Source of the DNA: Tenacibaculum finnmarkense genomovar ulcerans
Lineage (GTDB): Bacteria; Bacteroidota; Bacteroidia; Flavobacteriales; Flavobacteriaceae
Reading direction: 5' to 3'
Length of the DNA stretch: 64,000 nucleotides
NCBI RefSeq assembly: GCF_900239495.1
Contig: NZ_OENE01000007.1
Span: 124,001-188,000, forward strand
Numbering within the stretch: position 1 is the first letter of the stretch; each line of letters opens with the position of its first letter. The notes beneath the pieces are model-generated. The model did no database searches, had not been told where the DNA came from, and saw only the letters and a list, made by a program, of their open reading frames with translations. The position numbers and the translations under genes were made by a program. Shown here one piece after another: positions 1 through 8,614 of this stretch.

Positions 1-112
1 GAGTGATTTTAATGACTAGAAGGAATTAAAATTGTATCGAGAATTTTATTTTTGATGCTAAAAAGTTCTCGATACAATTTTTTTGAAGGAAAAAAAATCA
101 CTCGAACTGACA
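1..112. repeat. Dispersed repeat family B, copy 1 (left end cut by window)
   Basis: Nested inverted repeat. The outer arms are CGAGTGATTTT-like (left, cut by the window edge) and AATCACTCGAACTGACA (right). The inner arms are ATTGTATCGAGAA (33 onward) and TTCTCGATACAAT. Near-identical elements lie at 24103-24235 and 50032-50169. The copies differ mainly in the short AT-rich centre. No ORF or transposase is associated with it. Confidence 0.85.
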
Positions 113-165
113 GGTTATTTGTAAATTTTTGTAATAAAATTTAAACAAGCTCTAAAGGCATTTAA

Positions 166-200
166 AAACCCCAAGTTTTCAACAAAGAAACTTGGGGTTT
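166..200 (-). terminator. Rho-independent terminator of serS
   Basis: Perfect 13-bp stem (AAACCCCAAGTTT / AAACTTGGGGTTT) with a short loop. It lies just past the serS stop and is followed by T residues on the minus strand. Confidence 0.85.
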
Positions 201-230
201 ACTATTTTATAAAAGTATGTTTTTTAATGA

Positions 231-1505
231 TTAATCGATCATATCAAAACCACAATAAGGAACTAAGGCATCAGGGATTTTAATTCCGTTAGCTGTTTGA
301 TAATTTTCTAAAATACCCGCTAAAACTCTAGGTAAAGCTAAAGAACTTCCGTTTAAAGTATGTACTAATTGACTTTTTCCGTCTTTATTTTTAAAACGTA
401 ATTTTAAACGATTTGCTTGATATGTTTCAAAATTTGAAGCCGAACTAATTTCTAACCAACGCTCTTGAGCTGTTGAATATAATTCGAAATCGAAAGTTAA
501 AGCCGATGTAAAACCAGTATCGCCACCACATAAACGTAAAATACGATATGGTAATTTTAAATCGCGTAAAATATCTTTAATATGTTCAACCATTTCGCTT
601 AAAACATGGTACGAATTATCAGGGTGTTCAATGCGAACAATTTCTACTTTATCAAACTGATGTAAACGATTCAACCCACGAACGTGTGCGCCATAACTAC
701 CAGCTTCTCTACGGAAACAAGGCGTATAACCTGTGTATTTAATTGGTAAATCGGTTTCTTTTAGTAAATCATTTCTGTGGATATTGGTAATTGGCACTTC
801 ACCAGTTGGAATTAAATATAAATCATCGATTGTTGAATGATACATTTGCCCTTCTTTATCTGGTAATTGCCCTGTTGCAATTCCTGAAGCTTCGTTAACT
901 AAATGAGGAACTTGAACTTCTTTATAGCCAGCTTGGGTATTTTTATCTAAAAAATAGTTGATTAAAGCACGTTGTAAACGAGCCCCTTTTCCTTTGTAAA
1001 CAGGAAAACCTGCACCGGTAATTTTTGTACCTAATTCAAAATCGATAATATCATATTTTTTAGCTAATTCCCAATGAGGTAAAGCGTTTTCGCCTAAATC
1101 AGGAATAATTCCTTCGCTAAAAATTTTCTCGTTGTCTTCTTCACTTTTTCCTGCTTTTACAGAGGAGTGAGGAATATTCGGAATTTGATATAATAATTCT
1201 TGTAATTTATCAGAAATGCTATTTAAATCTTCTGTAAATTGTTTTGAATCTTCTTTTAACTGCCCTGTTTTTTCTTTTAATAAATTGGCTTTTTGAATTT
1301 CGCCTACTTTAAAAAAACCACCAATTTCTTTGGATATTTTGTTTGATTCAGCTAATACATTATCTAAAGAAACCTGTGTAGCTCTACGAGTTTCATCAAA
1401 AGTTAATACTTGATTAATAATTGTTTCGGCATTGGCAAAATTACGTTTTGCTAAACCGTCTAAAACAACTTGTTTGTTGTCTCTAATAAACTGAACCTGT
1501 AACAT
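231..1505 (-). CDS. serS: Serine--tRNA ligase
   Basis: Class II aminoacyl-tRNA synthetase that charges tRNA-Ser (and tRNA-Sec where present) in the cytoplasm. The N-terminal ~100 residues form the long helical tRNA-binding arm (charged, coiled-coil-like). The catalytic core follows: the TGE serine/ATP loop (IPTGEVP, ~232-238), motif 2 (CFRREAGSYG, ~263-272) and motif 3 near the C-terminus (NGSSLALPRVLAGILEN). The open frame runs back to 1559, but I chose the ATG at 1505 (MLQVQFIRDNK), which gives 424 residues, the usual family length. The upstream 18 residues resemble translated leader. A small regulator gene ends 67 bp upstream on the same strand and a strong terminator follows the stop. Identification is very secure. 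Confidence 0.97.
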   Translation of the reverse strand: MLQVQFIRDNKQVVLDGLAKRNFANAETIINQVLTFDETRRATQVSLDNVLAESNKISKEIGGFFKVGEIQKANLLKEKTGQLKEDSKQFTEDLNSISDKLQELLYQIPNIPHSSVKAGKSEEDNEKIFSEGIIPDLGENALPHWELAKKYDIIDFELGTKITGAGFPVYKGKGARLQRALINYFLDKNTQAGYKEVQVPHLVNEASGIATGQLPDKEGQMYHSTIDDLYLIPTGEVPITNIHRNDLLKETDLPIKYTGYTPCFRREAGSYGAHVRGLNRLHQFDKVEIVRIEHPDNSYHVLSEMVEHIKDILRDLKLPYRILRLCGGDTGFTSALTFDFELYSTAQERWLEISSASNFETYQANRLKLRFKNKDGKSQLVHTLNGSSLALPRVLAGILENYQTANGIKIPDALVPYCGFDMID

Positions 1506-1572
1506 CTTTTTGTTTTTTTTAAGAACTGCTAAGATATAAGAAGCCGTACACTTAAACAACCTGTTTTTGAAG

Positions 1573-1800
1573 CTAAATTTGTTCTAGCATGATAAAAAAA
1601 TCTAACATGGTTATATTGAAGTAGTCGCATATTTTTTCGAGTGTGAGTATTGTTATATTAGTTCTTCCTTGTTCAATTCTAGCTAAATGAATGCCTGTAT
1701 CAATATAAAAATCATTAGAACTAATTCCATTTTTACTGCGTAATATTTTAAGACAAAGCACCATTTTTTTTAGGATTATCTCTTCTTTGGAGAGTATCAT
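1573..1800 (-). CDS. Small XRE-family helix-turn-helix regulator
   Basis: A protein of about 75 residues that is almost entirely one XRE/HTH_3 DNA-binding domain. The pattern LRSKNGIS ... TGIHLARIEQG ... LTLEKICDYFNI ... FF matches the usual five-helix layout, with ARIEQGR as the end of the recognition helix. I prefer the ATG at 1800 (MILSKEE), although the frame stays open through an ATG at 1827 and a TTG at 1845. The longer starts would put coding sequence inside a perfect inverted repeat (1825-1868) that looks like an operator. Size and architecture resemble restriction-modification controller proteins and phage-type repressors, but no such partner genes are nearby. It lies upstream of serS on the same strand, so readthrough into serS is possible. 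The DNA target and role are unknown. Confidence 0.75.
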   Translation of the reverse strand: MILSKEEIILKKMVLCLKILRSKNGISSNDFYIDTGIHLARIEQGRTNITILTLEKICDYFNITMLDFFIMLEQI

Positions 1801-1824
1801 TTTTTCACATAAAATTCTAAAAAA

Positions 1825-1868
1825 CATATTAAAGTAAAATGACAACTATGTCATTTTACTTTAATATG
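1825..1868. promoter_or_regulatory. Perfect 20-bp inverted repeat, likely operator
   Basis: Arms 1825-1844 and 1849-1868 are exact reverse complements (CATATTAAAGTAAAATGACA) around a 4-nt spacer. The repeat lies 24 bp upstream of the preferred start of the XRE gene. No T-run follows it in the gene's direction, so an operator for autoregulation is more likely than a terminator. This is inference from symmetry and position. Confidence 0.55.
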
Positions 1869-1939
1869 AATGCTTTAATTTTGTATCAGTAAAAAATAAC
1901 CTAATAAGAGTTGTATTTAAGAGTTATCTTTTTTATATC

Positions 1940-2126
1940 AAGAAGGGGGTGTATTAAAATTTAGCTCTTGACGCAACTTTTTGTTTTAAGGGAAATCTAA
2001 TATAGGTTTAATCTTTTGTTAAATAGGTTTTTTGGGGTTTTCAAGAGGTTACGCTTAAAAGTTGTTTTTAATTCAGATGTTTTGGGAGGGGCGTTATTAT
2101 TAATTTAGCTTTTGGCGTAATTTCTC
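1940..2126. repeat. Degenerate direct duplication in the intergenic region
   Basis: The stretch around 1940-1982 (GGGGGTGTATTAAAATTTAG then CTCTTGACGCAA) is echoed around 2086-2126 (GGGGCGTTATTATTAATTTAG then CTTTTGGCGTAA). The two are alignable but diverged. The rest of the gap between 1846 and 2130 holds nothing else I recognise. Confidence 0.4.
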
Positions 2127-2130
2127 AAGC

Positions 2131-3057
2131 TTATTTTTTTAAATACTCTAAACTAATATCTTTATCCTTTTCAAGTTGGATAACCAAATCGTTTAAAGAA
2201 TCAAATTTTTGCTCATTTCTTAAAAAATACAATAATTCTACAGTAATATTTTGATGATATAAATCGGCTTTAAAATCAAAGAAATGTACTTCAATACTTT
2301 GGTTTTTTCCGTTAACTGTTGGTCTGTTTCCAATGTTCATCATTCCAAAAATACTCTTGTTTTCAATAGTTGATTTTACAATATATACGCCTGTTTTAGG
2401 AATTAATTTATAAGATTCAGGAATTTCAATATTTGCTGTAGGAAAGCCTATTTTTCTGCCCAGCTGTTTTCCTTTAACTACTTTTCCTGATAAAGAAAAC
2501 GGCGTTCCTAAATAATTATTGGCTGTTTTTAAGTGTCCGTCTGCAAGGTTTTTTCTGATTTTTGTAGAGCTTACCGAAACTTGGTCAATATCTTGCGCCG
2601 GAATTTCTTCAACAGTAAAATTATATAAATGAGAATATTCTGTTAATTGGGCTATATTTCCTTCTCTATTTTTACCAAAATGATGGTCGTAACCAATAAT
2701 TAATTTTGAAGTATTAAATTGATTTACCAAAATTGTACGTACAAAATCTAGGGCGGTAAGTCTTGAAAATTCTTTGCTAAAAGGGTGAATAATTAAATAG
2801 TCTAAGCCTAATTTTTCAAGATATACAGCACGTTCATCTATGGTATTTATCAATTTAATAGTAACATCTTTTTGCAATACCATTCTAGGATGCGGAAAAA
2901 AAGTTAAAAGCACCGATTTTTTACCAGATACTTTTGCTTCGGCAACCAATTCTCTAATTATTTTTTGATGTCCTATATGTACGCCATCAAAAGTTCCAAT
3001 AGTTACAATTGTTTTTTGCGTTGATTTAAAATCAAAAATGGAATGGATAATTTTCAA
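2131..3057 (-). CDS. ribF: Bifunctional riboflavin kinase/FAD synthetase
   Basis: Converts riboflavin to FMN (kinase) and FMN to FAD (adenylyltransferase). The N-terminal FAD-synthetase half carries the nucleotidyltransferase signature GTFDGVHIGH at ~21-30 and a later SSTKIR motif (~164-169). The C-terminal flavokinase half begins near residue 185 and has the family motif GFPTANI (~204-210) and a conserved NIGNRPT segment. The length of 308 residues is typical. The gene stands alone between the XRE gene and the carbonic anhydrase. The product matters to neighbours such as the flavin-rich NQR complex, but no operon link is visible. Confidence 0.96.
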   Translation of the reverse strand: MKIIHSIFDFKSTQKTIVTIGTFDGVHIGHQKIIRELVAEAKVSGKKSVLLTFFPHPRMVLQKDVTIKLINTIDERAVYLEKLGLDYLIIHPFSKEFSRLTALDFVRTILVNQFNTSKLIIGYDHHFGKNREGNIAQLTEYSHLYNFTVEEIPAQDIDQVSVSSTKIRKNLADGHLKTANNYLGTPFSLSGKVVKGKQLGRKIGFPTANIEIPESYKLIPKTGVYIVKSTIENKSIFGMMNIGNRPTVNGKNQSIEVHFFDFKADLYHQNITVELLYFLRNEQKFDSLNDLVIQLEKDKDISLEYLKK

Positions 3058-3124
3058 GATAAAATTTTTTGTAAAAATACAATTTGTAAAAGAGCTTTAA
3101 AAGGTTGATTAAATTTTATTAACT

Positions 3125-3156
3125 AAAAAAGCCGAGATAGGAGTCTCGGCTTTTTT
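3125..3156 (-). terminator. Terminator of the carbonic anhydrase gene
   Basis: Stem GCCGAGA/TCTCGGC flanked by A6 and T6, immediately downstream of the carbonic anhydrase stop. The A/T symmetry means it could work in both directions. Confidence 0.85.
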
Positions 3157-3173
3157 AATAGTGGGTATTAATA

Positions 3174-3809
3174 TTACAACATACTTACTTTTCCGCTGCT
3201 AATATGGTAAACTCCTCCTACAATTTTAATTTCACCAGCTTGCTCCATTTCATTTAAAATAGGGCTCTTTTCTCTGATTCGTTGAATTGTTAAACTTACG
3301 TTGTTTTCAATGGTTTTATTAACAAATTCGGTGTTTGATGAATTATGATCACCAGTAATTTCTTTTTCTGATTTTTTTACAGCTGGTTGAATATTACTTA
3401 ACATAGATGTAATATTTCCTAATTCTACGTGATCGCAGGCTGCTTTAATTGCTCCGCAACTTTCATGACCTAGCACAAAAATTAACTTACTTCCTGCTAC
3501 TTTACATGAATATTCCATGCTTCCTAAAATATCAGTATTTTCAAAATTCCCTGCAACTCTAGCTACAAAAACATCGCCAATAGTTTGATCAAAAATTAAT
3601 TCAACAGGTACTCTTGAGTCAATACATGAAAGTACAATTGCTTTTGGATGCTGACCATCTGTTGTTTGAGTAATTAAGGCTTTATGGTCTATAGTGTGAA
3701 CTTCATCTCTAATAAAACGTGAATTTCCTTCGATAAAATCTTGTAACACAATCATTGGTGTTAATTTGTCTTGAGCGTCTTTTGTTAGTGCTTTATTTCT
3801 GTGTGGCAT
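3174..3809 (-). CDS. Beta-class carbonic anhydrase
   Basis: Interconverts CO2 and bicarbonate using a Zn2+ site. The beta-class ligands are visible: Cys-x-Asp-x-Arg in LSCIDSRVP (~60-68) and His-x-x-Cys in LGHESCGAIKAAC (~113-125). At 211 residues the length suits a single-domain cytoplasmic enzyme, and I see no signal peptide. It lies downstream of a SulP-type anion transporter on the same strand (199-bp gap). Transporter plus carbonic anhydrase is a recurrent pairing for bicarbonate uptake or use, so a shared role in inorganic-carbon supply or pH balance is likely but inferred. Confidence 0.95.
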   Translation of the reverse strand: MPHRNKALTKDAQDKLTPMIVLQDFIEGNSRFIRDEVHTIDHKALITQTTDGQHPKAIVLSCIDSRVPVELIFDQTIGDVFVARVAGNFENTDILGSMEYSCKVAGSKLIFVLGHESCGAIKAACDHVELGNITSMLSNIQPAVKKSEKEITGDHNSSNTEFVNKTIENNVSLTIQRIREKSPILNEMEQAGEIKIVGGVYHISSGKVSML

Positions 3810-4008
3810 AATTTTTTTACTTTTTAAAGTGATGTTTTATATCGTATTTCATCTAGTTTATAACGGTTTCAATTAAATTGAAAAGATGTTTTTAGTAGAT
3901 GAAATTAAGAATAATATTAATTTGTTTTCTGCTATATTTTACTTGTTGTTAACCAGGTAACAAGCAACGGTTAAATATAGTTTTTAATTTAATTTTTATG
4001 AAATATAA

Positions 4009-5592
4009 TTATGCTGATTTTTTAGTTCTTAAATTAAAAAACTCAATATAACTCGGCGGATTATTTACAATACCTCTTTCTGATATTAATTGAATATCTA
4101 TATTTCTTTCTTTGGCTTTAAAAGCAAAATCTTCTAAAATTTCGATGATATCATTATCTAAATATCGTGTTTTTCTAACATCTAATTCTAAAAAAGTTTC
4201 TTTAGGTAAGCTGTCTAGTTCTTTTAAAATAGCTCCTTTGTTAAAAAAAGTAACTTCTTCGGCAAGTGTCATTTTAATTTTGTGCTTACCATTACTTTTA
4301 TCTTCAATATGTAAAAAGTGTGAGTTTTGAAAACTTTTAATTAAAATAACCACAATTCCTACCATTAATCCTAGGGCGATACCTACTAATAAATCGGCAA
4401 ATACAATACCAACTACTGTTACTGTAAAAGGTACCCATTGTTTCCATCCTAGTTGAAATATTTCTTTAAATACTTTAGGTTTTGCTAAGTTATATCCTAC
4501 AACTAATAAAATTGCTGCTAAAACAGATAGTGGAATTTTATTTAATAAAGTAGGAATTAAAAGTACTGAAATTAATAATAAAAATCCATGAATTATTGTC
4601 GCTAACTTTGTTTTTCCTCCTGATTGAATATTTGCAGAACTTCTTACAATAACCTGTGTAATTGGCAAACCACCAATAAGCCCCGAAATAATATTCCCTG
4701 TTCCTTGTGCCAATAATTCTCTATTTGTTGGTGTTACATTTTTATCTGGGTCTATTTTATCTGAAGCCTCCACACATAATAATGTTTCTAAACTTGCTAC
4801 TAAAGCAATGGTAAAAGCGGTAACCCAAACTTGTGGGTTTGTAATAGCGCTAAAATTAGGAAAGCTAAACTGCCCTAAAAAAGAATCTAAACTATCAGGC
4901 ACTGGTACGCTTACTAAATGTGCTGGGTTTATACCATATTTAGTATTTTGAATTGTAATAAAATAATACACAATACCTGCAACAACCGCCACTAAAGGAC
5001 CTTGTATTATTTGAAATATTTTTCCTTTTTTAGATAAAACAGTACTCCATAGTAATAATATTGCCAAACCAATAAACCCAATAATTGTAGCACCTAGGTT
5101 AATATTATCAACAATATTTAAAATAGCAGAAAAGGTGTTTTCACCAGAAGCCTCTATAAAACTATCGGCCCCTTCAGGTTCGGCATCATAGCCAAAAAAG
5201 TGAGGAATTTGTTTTAAAATAATAATAATACCAATACCTGTTAACATCCCTTTAATTACTGATGAAGGAAAATAATACCCAATAATTCCAGCCTTTAAAA
5301 AACCAAAAATCACCTGAATAACTCCTCCTAAAACTACGGCAACTAAAAAGTTTTCGTAGCCACCTAAAGTACCAATAGCGGTTAATACAATAGCTGCTAA
5401 ACCTGCTGCCGGACCACTAACTCCAATTTTAGAGCCACTTAAAGCTCCTACAACAACACCACCAATTATACCTGCAATTAAACCAGAAAATAAGGGTGCA
5501 CCACTAGCTAACGCAATACCTAAACACAAAGGTAATGCAACGAAAAATACGACTACACTTGCTGGTAAATCGTTTTTAATATATTTGAACAT
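4009..5592 (-). CDS. SulP-family anion transporter (probably bicarbonate)
   Basis: A 527-residue inner-membrane protein with 10 or more hydrophobic segments and a C-terminal STAS domain (~435-527). The N-terminus (MFKYIKNDLPASVVVFFVALPLCLGIALASG) and the conserved GSKIGVSGPAAGLA motif are typical of SulP/SLC26 transporters. SulP proteins carry sulfate, bicarbonate or other anions. Because a beta-carbonic anhydrase follows directly, I favour bicarbonate, with Na+ symport possible as in BicA-type transporters. The substrate cannot be decided from sequence alone. The STAS domain begins near VTFFNKGAILKEL. A small membrane-protein gene lies 81 bp upstream on the same strand. Confidence 0.9.
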   Translation of the reverse strand: MFKYIKNDLPASVVVFFVALPLCLGIALASGAPLFSGLIAGIIGGVVVGALSGSKIGVSGPAAGLAAIVLTAIGTLGGYENFLVAVVLGGVIQVIFGFLKAGIIGYYFPSSVIKGMLTGIGIIIILKQIPHFFGYDAEPEGADSFIEASGENTFSAILNIVDNINLGATIIGFIGLAILLLWSTVLSKKGKIFQIIQGPLVAVVAGIVYYFITIQNTKYGINPAHLVSVPVPDSLDSFLGQFSFPNFSAITNPQVWVTAFTIALVASLETLLCVEASDKIDPDKNVTPTNRELLAQGTGNIISGLIGGLPITQVIVRSSANIQSGGKTKLATIIHGFLLLISVLLIPTLLNKIPLSVLAAILLVVGYNLAKPKVFKEIFQLGWKQWVPFTVTVVGIVFADLLVGIALGLMVGIVVILIKSFQNSHFLHIEDKSNGKHKIKMTLAEEVTFFNKGAILKELDSLPKETFLELDVRKTRYLDNDIIEILEDFAFKAKERNIDIQLISERGIVNNPPSYIEFFNLRTKKSA

Positions 5593-5673
5593 ATATATAA
5601 GTAATTTGCCTCTAAGCTTTATAAACTTAGAGTTGTTTTTAATAATAAATAATTTTTTTGTACTGCTTAGAAA

Positions 5674-5970
5674 TTAAATAGCAAACTTTGGTGGAGGAGT
5701 GGTGGTCTTTAAGTATTGGGAAACATAATTTTTAGAATGAAAAATTACGATTTCTATTTTTTGAGTTTTTCTGAAAAATAAATTTAAATCAGCGGTTTGA
5801 TACAGTTTTAACTCTTTAGAGGTTTCCTCTACAGTGCTTTCTTCTTCCTCTTCGTTTAAGTCTAAAAAAATGGTAACATCTTGGCTGCTATCAATTAAAG
5901 TTATAATTGTAGGTGCAGCAATCATGCTCATAAATAAGATAGAGAAAAAAAGTGCAATTTTTACTTTCAA
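5674..5970 (-). CDS. Small membrane/secreted protein of unknown function
   Basis: 98 residues. It begins with one long hydrophobic segment (~5-27, MKVKIALFFSILFMSMIAAP) that is either a signal peptide or a membrane anchor. An acidic stretch follows (DLNEEEEESTVEE, ~37-49), then a charged region ending in a TTTPPPK tail. I do not recognise a domain. It precedes the SulP transporter by 81 bp on the same strand and may be cotranscribed with the transporter and carbonic anhydrase genes as an accessory protein of the module. Coding is supported by the clean frame, the plausible ATG and the membrane-targeting N-terminus. Confidence 0.65.
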   Translation of the reverse strand: MKVKIALFFSILFMSMIAAPTIITLIDSSQDVTIFLDLNEEEEESTVEETSKELKLYQTADLNLFFRKTQKIEIVIFHSKNYVSQYLKTTTPPPKFAI

Positions 5971-6037
5971 CTGATTAAGTTTAATTTAAGAGATACAAAA
6001 ATAAGAAAGGTTTTTTAATTTATGAGTTAAATTATAG

Positions 6038-6802
6038 CTAATAATTATGTAACAACTTAATAGAGCCGCTAATAACCCATCCTGTTTTTCCGTCAGATAA
6101 TTTTATTTTATTCCAATTATCAACAGTATCAATAACCAAAACCTTTGTGCCTTGGTGTAGTGTGAATAGTCTATCGGCATCATTTGTAGGCGCATTTTTT
6201 ACTGCCATTTTTTCTGAAAAAACAATCGCTTCAATCTTGTTTTTTGATTGATTATATTGAAAATAGGTAATACTTAAAGTAATTATTAACAGTAAAAAAG
6301 AGGTTGTGCTAGTTGCAAAAAACACCCTTTTTTTGCTTGGAGTGTATGAAAAATAGTACAAAACAAATAAAATACTCGCTAAAAAAGATAGTATAACTAC
6401 AAAAATAGCCCAGGTGTTATAGGTGAATTTTTGTAATACATTGTAATTTATCCTTTGTAAAAAAGTAAGCGGTAATTCTTCAATTCTGTCTAAAGTTAAA
6501 CGCTTTGCGATGTTTAAATTATTCTGAGCATCGCTATTTAATGGGTTTAATTGAAGTGCTTTTTCATAATTATAAATAGCAGGCGCTACTTTATGCAACT
6601 TATGATAGGCGTTCGCTAAATTAAAATACACTTCAGAACAAACGACATTTTTACTGCTTTCAAGCTGTTTATAAACTTTAATAGCATCAATATATTTACC
6701 TTCTTTGTATAAAGAATTGGCGTTTTCAAATAATTGATCCGCAGTTTGTGCTAATAAAATATTCGGTATTAAAAACACTAGTAATACAATACATTTTCTC
6801 AT
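6038..6802 (-). CDS. batE: BatE: TPR and SH3-domain protein
   Basis: Last gene of the Bat operon. A signal peptide (MRKCIVLLVFLIPNILLAQ) is followed by TPR repeats (~21-100, including EVYFNLANAYHKL and AIYNYEKALQLNPLN). Two membrane segments come next (~133-151 and ~160-180), then a C-terminal SH3-like domain with the GTKVLVID ... WNKIKLSDGKTGWV pattern (~215-250). This is the usual BatE arrangement. The ATG overlaps the last base of batD, so translation is probably coupled. The Bat proteins are thought to form an envelope complex linked to aerotolerance and stress in Bacteroidota and spirochaetes. The exact role is unknown. Confidence 0.9.
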   Translation of the reverse strand: MRKCIVLLVFLIPNILLAQTADQLFENANSLYKEGKYIDAIKVYKQLESSKNVVCSEVYFNLANAYHKLHKVAPAIYNYEKALQLNPLNSDAQNNLNIAKRLTLDRIEELPLTFLQRINYNVLQKFTYNTWAIFVVILSFLASILFVLYYFSYTPSKKRVFFATSTTSFLLLIITLSITYFQYNQSKNKIEAIVFSEKMAVKNAPTNDADRLFTLHQGTKVLVIDTVDNWNKIKLSDGKTGWVISGSIKLLHNY

Positions 6803-8577
6803 TATAATTGCTTGTCTAATTGAGTAATAATTTGTGTTGCTTTTTGGTATTCTTCGGTCATTTGCAGATTTGTAATTGGCGTATATCGTGCAAAATCACA
6901 ATCGGATAAAACAGTTATAAAGCTTTTAATAGTAGCCTTATCAACCTTTTTCTCTTGAAGTAAATCGGTAATTTTTTCACTACTAATATCCGTTGTTTCT
7001 ATCTGTAGTTTTGCTTTTAAATAATTGTGTAACGCTCTTTCTAAAGCTTCATAAAAAGCTTCTTTTTTACCTAATTCTTTCTTTGCTTCCGATAAATATT
7101 TTTTAGCTAATTTATCTGCCTTTCGTTGTTTATTTCCTACAATATCACCATTTCGTTCTTGTTTTTTCTTAGCGATAAAAATGCTAACAGGAATGGCTAA
7201 AACTGGTAATAACAACAATACATAAAACCAAATAGATTTAAAAAAATCGGTGCTTTTTAAAGGTTTAAAATTTGTTGAAGTTTGAATATATTTAAAATCA
7301 TCACCAGTAATTTCAACGGGTTTTTTATTTAAATCGCCCGAAGTTTTGGTAGCAGGTAATGTTTTTCCTTCTAAAATAGCTACAAATAAATCATCAGTAA
7401 TAATGGTTTTATAGGCTTTTTCCTTCGGATTAAAATAAGAAAAACTCGTTTTCGGAATTTTGTATTTTCCTTTATACTCAGGCACTACGGTATAAATATC
7501 GGCAACTTCTCCTTTTAAACCTGCTGAAGTAATGCTAACATTTTCTTTTCTTTCAGGTTGATAAATTTCAAGTTCTTTAGGCGTTTCTATTTTAGGAAGT
7601 TCAAATAATTTTAAATTCCCCTGTCCACGAACAGCTACTTTTAGCAAAGAAGACTCATTTGCCTTTAAGCTGTTTTTATTTAAGGAAACATTAAAATTAA
7701 ATTTACCAACGGCACCTGTAAAATTTTCAGGTTTATTTTCAAGAGGTAAGGGTTTCGCATTCACTATTTTTTTAGCCGAATAAAATTCTTTACGAACTTG
7801 TTTTGTCATGGAATTTCCAAAAAAATCGGCACGACCCGTAGGAACCGCCACCACAATATCCATTTTCATAGGATTTAGGGTTAGTTTTCCATCTCTAGTA
7901 GGCACAAGCAAGGCTTTGTGCATAACGGCATATCGGTAACGCTCACCATTATAGGTGCCTATTTGCACGGGTGTTTCATTTATTTTAATTTCTTGATTCC
8001 AAAACCCATTATATTGTGGATTCTTGGTAACAGCATGGTCATAAATACCGATATTTTCACTAAAATATAATCGGTATTCAACATAAATACCTTCACCAAC
8101 ATAAGGTTGAGAATTTGAAATTTGCGCTACCAAATGAATATTTTGTTGTGCAATATAATTAGGGTCGTTAGGGTCTTTAGGAGTCTCTACAGGTCCTAAA
8201 ACAGTAATTTTCACAATATTTGACCTTACTATTTTCCCGTCTATTTCTATTGTTGCAGCAGGAATATTGTATGTCCCCTTAGCTTTGGGTTCAATAATAT
8301 AGCTGTATGATTTTTTAAAGGATGATTTACCATTTATCCAAGATTGACTAACCGATTGGCTAGGTCCTCCAACAACTTTAAAGTTTTTAAAGTTAGGTGG
8401 TGTAAAGTTATCGGCACCTTGTTGGCTAATGATAAATTCTATACGTAATCGTTGGTTAATGCCTAATTTATTTTTGCTAACGCTTGTTTTTAATGCTGAT
8501 TCTTGCGCATTAATAGCAAATGTTATAAAACAGCTTAATAAAGCGATATATAGTTTTAATTTCATATTCATTTTCAA
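6802..8577 (-). CDS. batD: BatD: envelope BatD-family (oxygen tolerance) protein
   Basis: 591 residues: signal peptide ending in FAINAQ (~25), a long periplasmic region of beta-rich repeats with the diagnostic BatD opening (FIISQQGADNFTPPNFKNF), one membrane helix (~450-470, WFYVLLLLPVLAIPVSIFIA) and a cytoplasmic tail of ~110 residues. The family is PF13584. It sits 37 bp downstream of batC and overlaps batE by one base. The start MKMNMKLKL has two possible in-frame ATGs, and the signal peptide works with either. The role within the Bat complex is unknown. Confidence 0.92.
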   Translation of the reverse strand: MKMNMKLKLYIALLSCFITFAINAQESALKTSVSKNKLGINQRLRIEFIISQQGADNFTPPNFKNFKVVGGPSQSVSQSWINGKSSFKKSYSYIIEPKAKGTYNIPAATIEIDGKIVRSNIVKITVLGPVETPKDPNDPNYIAQQNIHLVAQISNSQPYVGEGIYVEYRLYFSENIGIYDHAVTKNPQYNGFWNQEIKINETPVQIGTYNGERYRYAVMHKALLVPTRDGKLTLNPMKMDIVVAVPTGRADFFGNSMTKQVRKEFYSAKKIVNAKPLPLENKPENFTGAVGKFNFNVSLNKNSLKANESSLLKVAVRGQGNLKLFELPKIETPKELEIYQPERKENVSITSAGLKGEVADIYTVVPEYKGKYKIPKTSFSYFNPKEKAYKTIITDDLFVAILEGKTLPATKTSGDLNKKPVEITGDDFKYIQTSTNFKPLKSTDFFKSIWFYVLLLLPVLAIPVSIFIAKKKQERNGDIVGNKQRKADKLAKKYLSEAKKELGKKEAFYEALERALHNYLKAKLQIETTDISSEKITDLLQEKKVDKATIKSFITVLSDCDFARYTPITNLQMTEEYQKATQIITQLDKQL

Positions 8578-8614
8578 AAACGTAAAAATTAGTAAGGTTT
8601 TAAAAGTTGGAAAA

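Noticed and set aside
1506..1559. Longer N-terminus for serS
   Set aside because: The 18 extra residues do not look like SerRS, whose conserved start (MLQVQFIRDN) begins at 1505. Length 424 is typical.
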